From: Nemophila menziesii
Taxonomy: Eukaryota > Streptophyta > Magnoliopsida > Boraginales > Hydrophyllaceae
DNA length: 64,000 bases
Direction of reading: 5' to 3'
NCBI GenBank assembly: GCA_029959085.1
Contig: JARWIR010000002.1
Span: forward strand, 34,001,733-34,065,732
Both the position numbers and the translations under genes were made by a program. Shown one piece after another: positions 1-10,505 of the stretch. How positions within the stretch are numbered: position 1 is the stretch's first letter; each line of letters starts with the position of its first letter. A model generated the notes under the pieces. That model saw only the letters and a list, made by a program, of their open reading frames with translations. It was not told where the DNA came from and did not search any database.

Positions 1-789
1 CATCACCATAAGCCCTAAACACTAACCATAAACACTAACAATAAACCGTAACCAGAAACCCCAAACCCTAGACACTAAACCCTATACCCTAATGCCAAAA
101 CCTTAATCACACAAACCTAACCAGGGAAAGGATAATAACGTGAAGATTCTGGCTCGTTTCTATAATTCAACAATCTGCAAACCGTTTTTAAGTTTGTTGA
201 AGTTTCCGGGAGGATTTTTGCTAACTTTCGCATACTTTCTCAGAATGGGGCACATAATATATGTTTTGTGAGTGCGTTGGGCCATCTTAGACCGATAGAT
301 GGCTTTTCTAAGATCGTCTGATTTATGTTTTGATGTCGTTTAGGTTGTTTTTAATATTCTGTTTTAGGATATTGTATTTTGGGTCCGTTAGGTTTTTACC
401 AACCGTAACATACAACCCTAATTTCTAGAATCTCTAACATTATACCCTAAATCATAAACACAAAACCTTAACCTTATAACCCAAACCTAATCCATCACCT
501 TAAGCCCTATATACTAACCATAAACGCTAAAAATAAACCGTAACCAGAAACCCCAAACCCTAGACACTAAACCTTATACCCTAATCCCAAAACCTTAATC
601 ACATAAACCTAACCATGGAAAGGATAATAACGTGAAGATTTTGGCTCGTTACTATCATTCAAACACTTTGTAAACCGTTTTTAAGATCTTTGAAGTTCCC
701 GGGAGGGTTCTTGCTAAATTTTGTATACTTTCTCCAAATAGGGGACATAATATATGTTTTTTGAGTGTTGTGGACCTTCTCGGACCGAC

Positions 790-806
790 AGATGGCTTCG
801 CCATCT
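790..806. repeat. Conserved monomer hairpin (example)
   Basis: agatggcttcgccatct: a perfect 7-bp stem with a 3-base loop. It recurs at the same monomer position in most monomers, with loop variants ttc, ttt, gtt, att and aaa. Some monomers have lost one arm. Its function is unknown. Confidence 0.8.
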
Positions 807-1123
807 AAGATCATCTGTTTTACATTTTGAGATGTGTTTTGTTGACTTTTAGGTTGTTTTTAATATTCTATTTTAGGATATCGTATTGTGCGTCCGTTAG
901 GGTTTTTCCAATCGTAACATTCAGCCCTAATTTCTAAAATCTCTAACCTTTTACCCTAAGTCGTAAACACAAAACCTTAACCCTATAACCTACACCTAAT
1001 CATCCACCATAAGCCCTAAATACTAACCATAAACACTAACAATAAACCGTAACCAGAAACCGCAAACCCCAGACACTAAACCCCTATACCCTAATCCCAA
1101 AACCTTAATCACAGAAACCTAAC

Positions 1124-1620
1124 CATGGAAAGGATAATAACGTGAAGATTTTGGCTCGTTTCTATCGTTCAAACACTCTGCAAACCGTTTTTAAGTTTGT
1201 TGAAGTTCCCGGGAGGATTTTTGCTAACTTTCGCATACTTTCTCAGAATGGGGCACATAATATATGTTTTTTGAGTGCGTTGGGCCTTCTGGGACCGATA
1301 GACGGCTTTGCCATCTAAGATCATCTGTTTTACGTTTTGATTACTTTTAGGTTGTTTTTAATATTCTATTTTAGGATATCGTATTTTGGGTCCGTTAGGT
1401 TTTTACCAACCGTAACATTCAACCCTAATTTCTAAAATCTCTAACATTATACCCTAAATACTAAACACAAAACCGTAACCTTATAACCCACACCTAATCC
1501 ATCACCATAAGCCTTAAATACTAACCATAAACACTAACAATAAAACGTAACCAGAAACCCCAAACCCTAGACACTAAACCCTATACCCTAATCTCAAAAC
1601 CTTAATCACAGAAACCTAAC
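1124..1620 (+). repeat. Representative satellite monomer (497 bp, short type)
   Basis: Chosen as a clear example. The anchor catggaaagg is at its start. The CCCGGG palindrome follows near +85, then the TATA-like cacataatatatg, then the hairpin. Next come TTTAGG-like motifs (1345-1351, 1369-1375, 1384-1390, 1394-1399). After a switch at about 1400-1410 the rest is CCCTAA-like (for example 1421-1428 and 1451-1458) up to the next anchor. The short type has 'ttttgattactttt' or 'ttttgatgactttt', where the long type has about 12 extra bases (gagatgtgttttgttgac). This explains most of the 495 versus 510 bp length difference. Confidence 0.9.
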
Positions 1621-4600
1621 CATGGAAAGGATAATAACGTGAAGATTTTGGCTCGTTTCTATCATTCAAACACTTTGTAAACTGTTTTTAAGATTTTTTA
1701 TGTTCCCTGGGAGGATTTTTGCTAACTTTCGCATACTTTCTTAGAATGGGGCATATAATATATATTTTTTGAGTGCGTTGGGCCTTCTGGGACCGACAGA
1801 TGGCTTCGCCATCTAAGATCGTCTGTTTTACGTTTTGAGATGTATTTTGTTGACTTTTAGGTTGTTTTTAATATTCTATTTTAGGATATCGTATTTTGGG
1901 TTCATTAGGGTTTCACCAACCGTAACATTCAACACTAATTTTTAAAATCTCTAACATTATACCCTAAACAATAAACACAAAACCTTAACCCTATAACCTA
2001 CACCTAATCCATCACCATAAGCCCTAAACACTAACCATAAACACTTACAATAAACCGTAACCAGAAACCCCAAACCCTAGACACTAAACCCTATACCCTA
2101 ATCCCAAAACCTTAATCACAGAAACCTAACCAGGGAAAGGATAATAACGTGAAGATTCTGGCTCGTTTCTATAATTCAACACTCTGTAAACCGTTTTTAA
2201 GTTTGTTGAAGTTCCCGGGAAGATTTTTGCTAACTTTCGCATACTTTCTCAGAATGGGGCACATAATATATGTTTTGTGAGTGCGTTGGGTCTTCTGGGA
2301 CCGATAGATGGCTTTTCTAAGATCATTTGTTTTACGTTTTGATGTCTTTTAGGTATTTTTTAATATTCTATTTTAGGATATCGTATTTTGGGTCCGTTAG
2401 GTTATTAGCAACAGTAACATTCAACCCTAATTTCTAAAATCTCTAACATTATACCCTAAATCATAAACACAAAACCTTAACCGTATAACCCACACCTAAT
2501 CCATCACCATAAGCCCTAAATACTAACCATAAACACTAACAATAAACCGTAACCAGAAACCCCAAACCCTAGACTCTAAACCCTATACCCTAATCCCAAA
2601 ACCTTAGTCACAGAAACCTAACCATGGAAAGGATAATAACGTGAAGATTTTGAATCGTTTTTATCATTCAAACACTCTGCAAACCGTTTTTAAGTTTGTT
2701 AAAGTTCCCAGGAGGATTTTTGCTAACTTTCGCATACTTTATCAGAATGGGGAATATAATATATGTTTTTTGAGTCCGTTGGGCCTTCTGGGACTGATAG
2801 ATGGATTTTCCATCTAAGATCATCTGTTTTACGTTTTGATGACTTTTAGATTGTTTTTAATATTCTATTTTAGGATATCGTATTTTGGGTCCGTTAGGTT
2901 TTTACCAACCGTAACATTCAACCCTAATTTCTAAAATCTCTAACATTATACCCTAAATAATAAACATAAAACCGTAACCTTATAACCCACACCTAATCCA
3001 TCACCATAAGCCCTAAATACTAACCATAAAAACTAACAATAAACCGTAACCAGAAACCCCAAACCCTAGATACGAAACCCTATACCCGAATCCCAAAACC
3101 TTAATCACATAAACCTAACCGTGGAAAGATAATAACATGAAGATTTTGGCTCGCTTCTATCATTCAAAGAATTTGTAAACCGTTTTAAAGATTTTTGATG
3201 TTCCCGGGAGGATTTTCGCTAACTTTCGCATACTTTCTTAGAATGGGGCACATAATATATGTTTTTTGAGTGCTGTGGGCCTTCTGGGACCGACAGATGG
3301 CTTCGCCATCTAAGATCATCTGTTTTACGTTTTGAGATGTGTTTTGTTGACTTTTAGGTTGTTTTTAATATTCTATTTTAGGATATCGTATTGTGCGTCC
3401 GTTAGGTTTTTACCAATCGTAACATTCAACACTTATTTCTAAAATCTCTAACATTATACCCTAAACAATAGAAACAAAACCTTAACCCTATAACCTACAC
3501 CTAATCCATCACCATAAGCCCTAAATACTAACCATAAACACTAAAAATAAACCGTAACCAGAAACCCCAAACCCTAGACACTAAACCATATACCCTAATC
3601 CCAAAACCTTAATCACAGAAACCTAGCCATGGAAAGGATAATAACGTGAAGAATTTGGCTCGTTTCTATCATTCAAACCCTCTACAAAACGTTTTTAAGT
3701 TCGTTGAAGTTCCCGGGAGGATTTTTGCTAACTTTCGCATAATTTCTCAGAATGGGGAACATAATATATGTTTATTGAGTGCGTTGGGCCTTCTCGGACC
3801 GATAGATGGCTTTTCCATCTAAGATCATCTGTTTTACGATTTGATGACTTTTAGGTTGTTTTTAATATTCTATTTTAGGATATCATATATTGGGTCCGTT
3901 AGGATTTTACCAACCGTAACATTCAACCCTAATTTCTAAAATCTCTAACATTATACCCTAAATCATAAACACAAAACCTTAACCTTATAACCCAAACCTA
4001 ATCCATCACCATAATCCCTAAATACTAACCATAAACACTAACAATAAACCGAAACCAGAAACCCCAAACCCTAGACACTAAACCCTATACCCTAATCCCA
4101 AAACCTTAATCACTGAAACCTAACCATGGAAAGGATAATAACGTGAAGATATTTTTCTCGTTTTTATCATTTTTAACACTTTGTAAACCGTTTTTAAGAT
4201 TTTTGAAGTTCGTGAGAGGATTTTTGCTAATTTTCGCATACTTTCTCAGAATGGGGCACATAATATATGCTTTTTGAGTGCGTTGGGCCTTCTGGGACCG
4301 GCAGATGGCTTCGGCCATCTAAGATCATCTGATTTACGTTTTGAGATGTGTTTTTGTTGACTTTTAGGTTGTTTTTAATATTCTACTTTAGGATATCGTA
4401 TTGTGCGTCCGTTAGGTTTTTACCAACCGTAACATTCAACACTAATTTCTAAAATCTCTAACATTATACCCTACACAATAAACACAAAACCTTAACCCTA
4501 TAACCTACATCTAATCCATCACCATAAGCCCTATATACTAACCAGAAACACTAACAATAAACCGTAACCAGAAACCCCAAACCCTAGACACTAAACCCTA

Positions 4601-6158
4601 CACCCTACACCCTAATTCCAAAACCTTAATCACAGAAACCTATCCTTGTAAAGGATAATAACGTGAAGATTTTGGCTCGTTTCTATCATTCAAATACCCT
4701 GCAAACCGTTTTTAAGTTTGTTGAAGTTCCCGGGAGGATTTTTGCTAACTTTCGCATACTTTCTCAGAATGGGGCACATAATATATGTTTTTTAAGTGCG
4801 TTGGGCCTTCTGGGACCGATAGATGTCTATTCCATCTAAGATCATCTGTTTTACGATTTGATGACTTTTAGGTTGTTTTTAATATTCTATTTTAGGATAT
4901 CGTATTTTGGGTCCGTTAGGTTTTTACCAACCATAACATTGAACCCTAATTTCTAAAATCTCTAACATTATACCCTAAATCATAAACAAAAAAACCTTAA
5001 CCCTATAACCTACACCTAATCCATCACCATTAGCCCTAAATACTAACAATAAACACTAACAATAAACCGTAACCAGAAACCCCAAACCTTAAACACTAAA
5101 CCCTATACCCAATCCCAATACCTTAATCACTGAACCCTAACCATGGAAAGGATAATAATGTGAAGATTTTGGCTCGTTTCTTTAATTCAAACACTTTGTA
5201 AACCGTTTTTAAGATTTTTGAAGTTCCCGGGAGGATATTTGCCAACTTTCGCATACTTTCTGAGAATGGGGCACATAATATATGTTTTTTGAGTGCGTTG
5301 GGCCTTCTGGGACCGGCAGATGGCTTCGCCATCTAAGATCATCTGTTTAACGTTTTGAGATGTGTTTTGTTGACTTTTAGGTTGTTTTTAATATTCTATT
5401 TTAGGATATCGTATTGTGCGTCCGTTAGGTTTTTACCAACCGTAACATTCAACACTAATTTCTAAAATCTCTAACATTATACCCTAAACAATAAACACAA
5501 AACCTTAACCCTATAACCTACACCTAATCCATCACCATAAGTCCTAAATACTAACCATAAACACTAACAATAAACCGTACCCAGAAACCCCAAACCCTAG
5601 ACACTAAACCCTATAATACCCTAATCCCAAAAACGTAATCACAGAAACCTAACCATGGAAAGGATAATAATGTGAAGATTTCGGCTCGTTTCTATAATTC
5701 AAACACTTTGTAAACCGTTTTTAAGATTTTCTAAGTTCCCGGGAGGATATTTGCCAACATTCGCATACTTTCTTAGAATGGGGCATATAATAAATGTTTT
5801 TTGAGTGCGTTGGGCCTTTTGGGACCGGCAGATGGCTTCGCCATCTAAGATCATCTGATTTACGTTTTGAGATGTGTTTTGTTGACTTTTAGGTTGTTTT
5901 TAATATTCTATTTTAGGATGTGCGTCCGTTAGGTTTTTACCAACCGTAACATTCAACACTAATTTCTAAAATCTTTAACATTATACCCTAAACAATAAAC
6001 AAAAAACCTTATCCCTATAACCTACACCTAATCCATCACCATAAGCCCTAAATACTAACCATAAACACTAACAATAAAACGTAACCAGAAACCCCAAACC
6101 CTAGACACTAAACCCTACACCCTAATCCCATACCTTAATCACAGAAACCTTACCATGG

Positions 6159-6167
6159 AAAGGATAA
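6159..6167. repeat. Left 9-bp target duplication of MITE copy 1
   Basis: aaaggataa, repeated exactly at 6359-6367. Uninterrupted monomers have a single copy in catggaaaggataataacg, so this is a clean target-site duplication. Confidence 0.93.
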
Positions 6168-6358
6168 GAGTAATGATATTTGTCACCCCTTTTCCTGTCA
6201 CCCTTTTATCACCCTTCTATATATATGTTCTGATTTCCTTGGATAGAAGATAGAGAAAAATTAAATAAGATAGAGAAATCCATTCATTGGTACATGTAGG
6301 CATACACGTAGGAGGTGATAAAAGGGTGATACAAAAAGGGTGACAAATATCATTACTC
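6168..6358 (+). mobile_element. 191-bp MITE, Mutator-like, copy 1
   Basis: Non-satellite insert with terminal inverted repeats. It starts gagtaatgatatttgtcac and ends in the reverse complement. Similarity between the arms continues imperfectly for about 48 bp (tcacccttttatcacc in both). It is flanked by a perfect 9-bp duplication. It has no coding capacity, and the centre is AT-rich. The 9-bp duplication and long inverted repeats fit a Mutator-superfamily MITE (8-11 bp is usual for that group); that class call is inference. The second copy at 52372-52562 has the same length in the opposite orientation. Confidence 0.92.
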
Positions 6359-6367
6359 AAAGGATAA
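6359..6367. repeat. Right 9-bp target duplication of MITE copy 1
   Basis: aaaggataa, matching 6159-6167. The interrupted monomer continues directly after it. Confidence 0.93.
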
Positions 6368-9300
6368 TACCGTGAAGATTTTGGCACGTTTCTATCATTA
6401 AAACACTTTCTAAACCGTTTGTAAGATTTTTAAATTTCCCGGGAGGATTTTTGTTAACTTTCGCATACTTTCTCAGAATGGGGCACATAATATATGTTAT
6501 TTGAGTGCGTTGGGCCTTCAAGGACCGGCAGATGGCTTTGCTATCTAAGATCATTTGTTTTACATTTTGAGATGTGCTTTGTTGACTTTTAGGTTGTTTT
6601 TTATATTCTATTTTAGGATATCGTATTGTGCGTCCGTTAGGTTTTTACCAACCGTAACATTCAACACTAATTTCTAAAATCTCTAACATTATACCCTAAA
6701 CAATAAACACAAAACCTTAACCCTATAACCTACACCTAATCAATCACCATAATCCCTAAATACTAACCATAAACACTAATAATTAACTGTAACCAGAAAC
6801 CCGAAACCCTAGACACTAAACCCTATACCCAAATCCCAAAACCTTAATCACAGAAACCTAACAATGGAAAGGATGATAACGTGAAGATTTTGTCTCGTTT
6901 CTATCATTCAAACACACTACAAACTGTTTTTAAGTTTGTTGAAGTTCCCGGGAGGATTTTTGCTAACTTTCGCATACTTTCTCAGAATGGGGCACATAAT
7001 ATATGTTTTTTGAGTGCGTTGGGTCTTCTGGGACCGATAGATGGATTTTCCATCTAAGATCATCTGTTTTACGTTTTGATGACATTTAGGTAGTTTTTCA
7101 ATATTCTATTTTAGGATATCGTATTTTGGGTCCGTTAGGTTTTAACCAACCGAAACATTCAACCCTAATTTCTAAAATCTCTAACATTATACCCTAAATC
7201 TTAAACACAAAACCTTAACCTTATAAACCATACCTAATCCATCACCATAAGCCCTAAATACTAACCATAAACACTAACAATAAACCGTAACTAGAAAACC
7301 CAAACCCTAGACACTAAACCCTATACCCTAATCCAAAAACCTTAATCACAGAAACCTAACTAAGGAAAGGATAATAACGTGAAGATTTTGGCTCGTTTCT
7401 TTCATTGAAACACTTTGTATACCGTTTTTAAGATTTTTGAAGTTCCAGGGAGGATTTTCGCTAACTTTCGCATACTTTCTTAAAATGGGGCACATAATAT
7501 ATGTTTTTTGAGTGTTGGGGGTCTTCTGGGACCGACAGATGGCTTCGCCATCTAAGATCATCAGTTTTACATTTTGAGATGTGTTTTGTTGACTTTTAGA
7601 TTGTTTTTAATATTCTATTTTAGGATATCATATTTTGGGTTCGTTAGGTTTTACCAACCATAACATTCAACCCAAATTTCTAAAATCTCTAACATTATAC
7701 CCTAAACAATAAACACAAAACCTTAACCCTATAACCTACACCTAATCTATCACCATAAGCCCTAAATACTAACCATAAACACTAATAATTAACCGTAGCC
7801 GAAACCCCAAACCCTATACACATACCCTATACCCTAATCCCAAAACCTTAATCACAGAAATATAACCATGGAAAGGATAATAACGTGAAGATTTTGGCTC
7901 GTTTCTATCATTCAAACACTCTGCAAACCGTTTTTATGTTTGTTGAAGTTCCCGGGAGGATTTTTGCTAACTTTTGCATACTTTCCCAGAATGGGGCACA
8001 TAATATATGTTTTTTGAGTGCGTTGGGCCTTCTGGGACCGATAGATGGCTTTTCCATATGAGATCATCTGTTTTACGTTTTGATGACTTTTAGGTAGGTT
8101 TTCAATATTCTATTTTAGGATATCGTATTTTGGGTCCGTTAGGTTTTAACCAACCGTAACATTCAACCCTAATTTCTAAAATCTCTAACATTATACCTAA
8201 ATCATAAACACAAAACCTTAACCTTATAACCCACACCTAATCCATCACCATAAGCCCAAAATACTAACCATAAACACTAACAATAAACCGTAACCAAAAA
8301 CCCCAAACCCTAGATACTAAACCCTATACCCTAATCCCAAAACCTTAATCACAGAAACCTAACCCTGGAAAAGATAATAATGTGAAGATTTTGGCTCGTT
8401 TCTATCATTCAAACACTTTGTAAACCGTTTTTAAGATTTTTGAAGTTCCCGGGAGGATTTTTGCTAACTTTCGCATACTTTCTCAGAATGGGGCACATAA
8501 TATATGTTTTTTTGAGTGTGTTGGGCCTTCTGGGTTCGGCAGATGGCTTCGCCATCTAAGATTATCTGTTTTACGTTTTGAGATGTGTTTTGTTGACTTT
8601 AGGTTGTTTTTAATATTCTATTTTAGGATATCGTATTGTGCGTCCGTTAGGTTTTTACCAACCGTAACATTCAACACGAATTTCTAAAATCTCTAGCATT
8701 ATACCCTAAACAATAAACCCAAAACCTTAACCCTATAACCTACACCTAATCCATCACCATAAGCCCTAAATACTTACCATAAACACTAACAATAACCGTA
8801 ACCAGAAACCCCAAACCCTAGACACTAAACCCTATACCCTAATCCCAAAACCTTAATCACAGAAACCTAACCATGGAAAGGATAATAAAGTGAAGATTTT
8901 GGCTCGTTTTTATCATTCAAACACTTTGTAAACCGTTTTTAAGATTTTTGAAGTTCCCGGGAGTATTTTGCCAACTTTCGCATACTTTCCCAGAATGGGG
9001 CACATAATATATGTTTTTTGAGTGCGTTGGGACTTCTGGGACCGATAGATGACTTTTCCATCTAAGATCATCTGTTTTACGTTTTGTTGACTTTTAGGTT
9101 GTTTTTCAATATTCTATTTTAGGATATCGTATTTTGGGTCCGTTAGGTTTTAACCAACCGTAACATTCAACCCTAATTTTTAAAATCTCTAATATTATAC
9201 CCTAAATGATAAACACAAAACCTTAACCTTATAACCCACACCTAATCCATCACCATAATCCCTAAATACTAACCATAAACACTAACAATAAACCGTAACC

Positions 9301-9398
9301 GAAAACCCCAAACCCTAGACACTAAACCCTATCCCCTAATCCCAAAACCTTAATCACAGAAACCTAACCACGGAAAAGATAATAATGTGAAGATTTTG

Positions 9399-9415
9399 GC
9401 TCGTTTCTATCATTC
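9399..9415. repeat. Left 17-bp target duplication of truncated LINE
   Basis: gctcgtttctatcattc, identical to 10489-10505. In uninterrupted monomers this stretch occurs once, just after the anchor. Confidence 0.95.
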
Positions 9416-9472
9416 TTTTTTTTTTGTTCAAAGCATAATAATATAGATAGATAGAAAGAATCGGTTACAAAG

Positions 9473-10255
9473 TTACCCTACCCCTATCGGGCCCATGTCA
9501 ACATGAAAGATAGATGCTAACTGGGGAGGGATACAGGCATCCCAATTACCAAACAAGTTGCTTAAAAGCTGTTGTTTAGCAACCCAGTCAGCCGCAAGAT
9601 TTCTACTCCTAAAAATAAGAGTAAAAGTAGGACTCGAAAGTTCCGCCAGAAAATAAATATTACAAGCAATGTTCTTAATAGAATGATTAGGGACTAAAGA
9701 TCCTGAAGAAAGGGGCTTCATGATCTGCTCAGCATCATTCTCTATGACTACGCTTCCAAAAGGGTACTCTAAAGCCATCTCTGTAGCTTTAAGGATCCCC
9801 GTGGCTTCTGCTTCTAACACTGAATCTGTTACAATATTCCAACTTTTACCTGTTACAAATTCACCATTAGAGGTTCGTACTAAACATGCGATAGCTGAAC
9901 CTTTGTCCGAGAATGCAGCATCACAATTAATTTTGAATTTATTAGGAGGTGGTTTTATCCACTTCTCTTTAAACTTTACATTATTATTCGGGTTATTTTT
10001 ATTGGTAGGTATTAGGGTTTGGGTTGTGATAACCTCTCTATTCATTTTTTCCATAAAGTTAATATCATTAGGGTTAGATATTTTAAAATACTCTTTCCAA
10101 GATTCAATTGAACTGTTAATAGTTCTTATAGGGTCACAATTTTTGCCATTGTAAATAAAATTGTTTCTATTCTTCCAGATTTGCCATAGAGTGGTACACA
10201 TGTATTCAAAAACTCTATATTTTTTTATCAAAATTTGAAGTAATTTGTTGGGCAT
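9473..10255 (-). pseudogene. LINE ORF2 fragment, RNase H domain
   Basis: Open frame of 260 codons on the minus strand, frameshifted relative to the zf-RVT fragment and overlapping it by about 40 bp. The N-terminal part has LWQIWKNRNNF, a common linker motif in plant LINE proteins. The RNase H (RVT_3-like) domain covers roughly residues 105-230. D112 (NCDAAF), E150 (EAEA), D174 (ENDA) and D223 (AADWVA) fit a D-E-D-D catalytic set. The stop is 48 bp before the poly-A tail. The first Met is only an ORF-finder start; the true protein would begin far upstream in the missing part. The catalytic residues look preserved, but the fragment has no promoter or proper start. Confidence 0.88.
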
Positions 10256-10488
10256 GCTTTAAAACACATTGATCTAGTCTGTTAGTACTATCATTATCTG
10301 TTTTAATATTAAGGGGGTTAGAGAACCATACACATTTGGCCCAAGGGCATCTAAAGAGCATATGTTCAACCGTTTCAATATTATTATTGCAAATTTTGCA
10401 TAAGTTTGTATCACTACATTTCCTGTTAAAAAGGTTTTCTTCAGTAGGGAGGAGGTTTCTAATCGCTCTCCACATGAAATTTCTAATA
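10215..10488 (-). pseudogene. LINE ORF2 fragment, zf-RVT domain
   Basis: The minus-strand frame opens at the truncation point; its first Met is at 10475. Residues counted from that Met show W2, a LLPT stretch at 8-11, C26-x2-C29, H38-x4-C43 and W50. This is the pattern of the zinc-binding reverse transcriptase domain (zf-RVT) that lies between RT and RNase H in plant LINEs. The frame stops at 10215, and the protein continues in a different frame, so one frameshift separates it from the RNase H part. It is a non-functional fragment without start or upstream domains. Confidence 0.85.
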
Positions 10489-10505
10489 GCTCGTTTCTAT
10501 CATTC
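10489..10505. repeat. Right 17-bp target duplication of truncated LINE
   Basis: gctcgtttctatcattc, identical to 9399-9415; the monomer resumes here. Confidence 0.95.

Larger units (their letters stand above)
1..6167 (+). repeat. Satellite block, alternating short/long monomers
   Basis: The left edge is a partial monomer tail. Anchors are at 122, 614, 1124, 1621, 2131, 2623, 3120, 3628, 4125, 4645, 5142, 5654 and 6154. Intervals mostly alternate between about 492-497 and 508-520 bp because short and long types alternate, a dimeric order with slips near 2623 and 5654. The subfamily with 'gttatttttggttcg', common further right, is absent here. Nothing but satellite was seen. Confidence 0.9.
6359..9415 (+). 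repeat. Satellite block between MITE and truncated LINE
   Basis: Anchors are at 6863, 7361, 7867, 8364, 8872 and 9369, with the last monomer interrupted by the LINE. Short and long types are mixed. There is no gene. Confidence 0.9.
9416..10488 (-). mobile_element. 5'-truncated LINE (L1-type), 1,073 bp
   Basis: Non-satellite insert. On the + strand it begins with ten T (9416-9425), the poly-A tail of a minus-strand element. It is bounded by a perfect 17-bp target duplication. Read on the minus strand it encodes a zf-RVT-like domain and then an RNase H domain, the usual 3' end of ORF2 in plant L1-type LINEs. Endonuclease and most of the reverse transcriptase are missing, as expected for a 5'-truncated insertion by target-primed reverse transcription. 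The tail and target duplication are intact, so the insertion is probably fairly recent. Confidence 0.95.

Noticed and set aside
1..120. A true telomere at the left edge.
   Set aside because: The motifs are degenerate (actaacc, cataaac, cagaaacc) and part of the ordinary monomer; there is no uninterrupted ccctaaa run.
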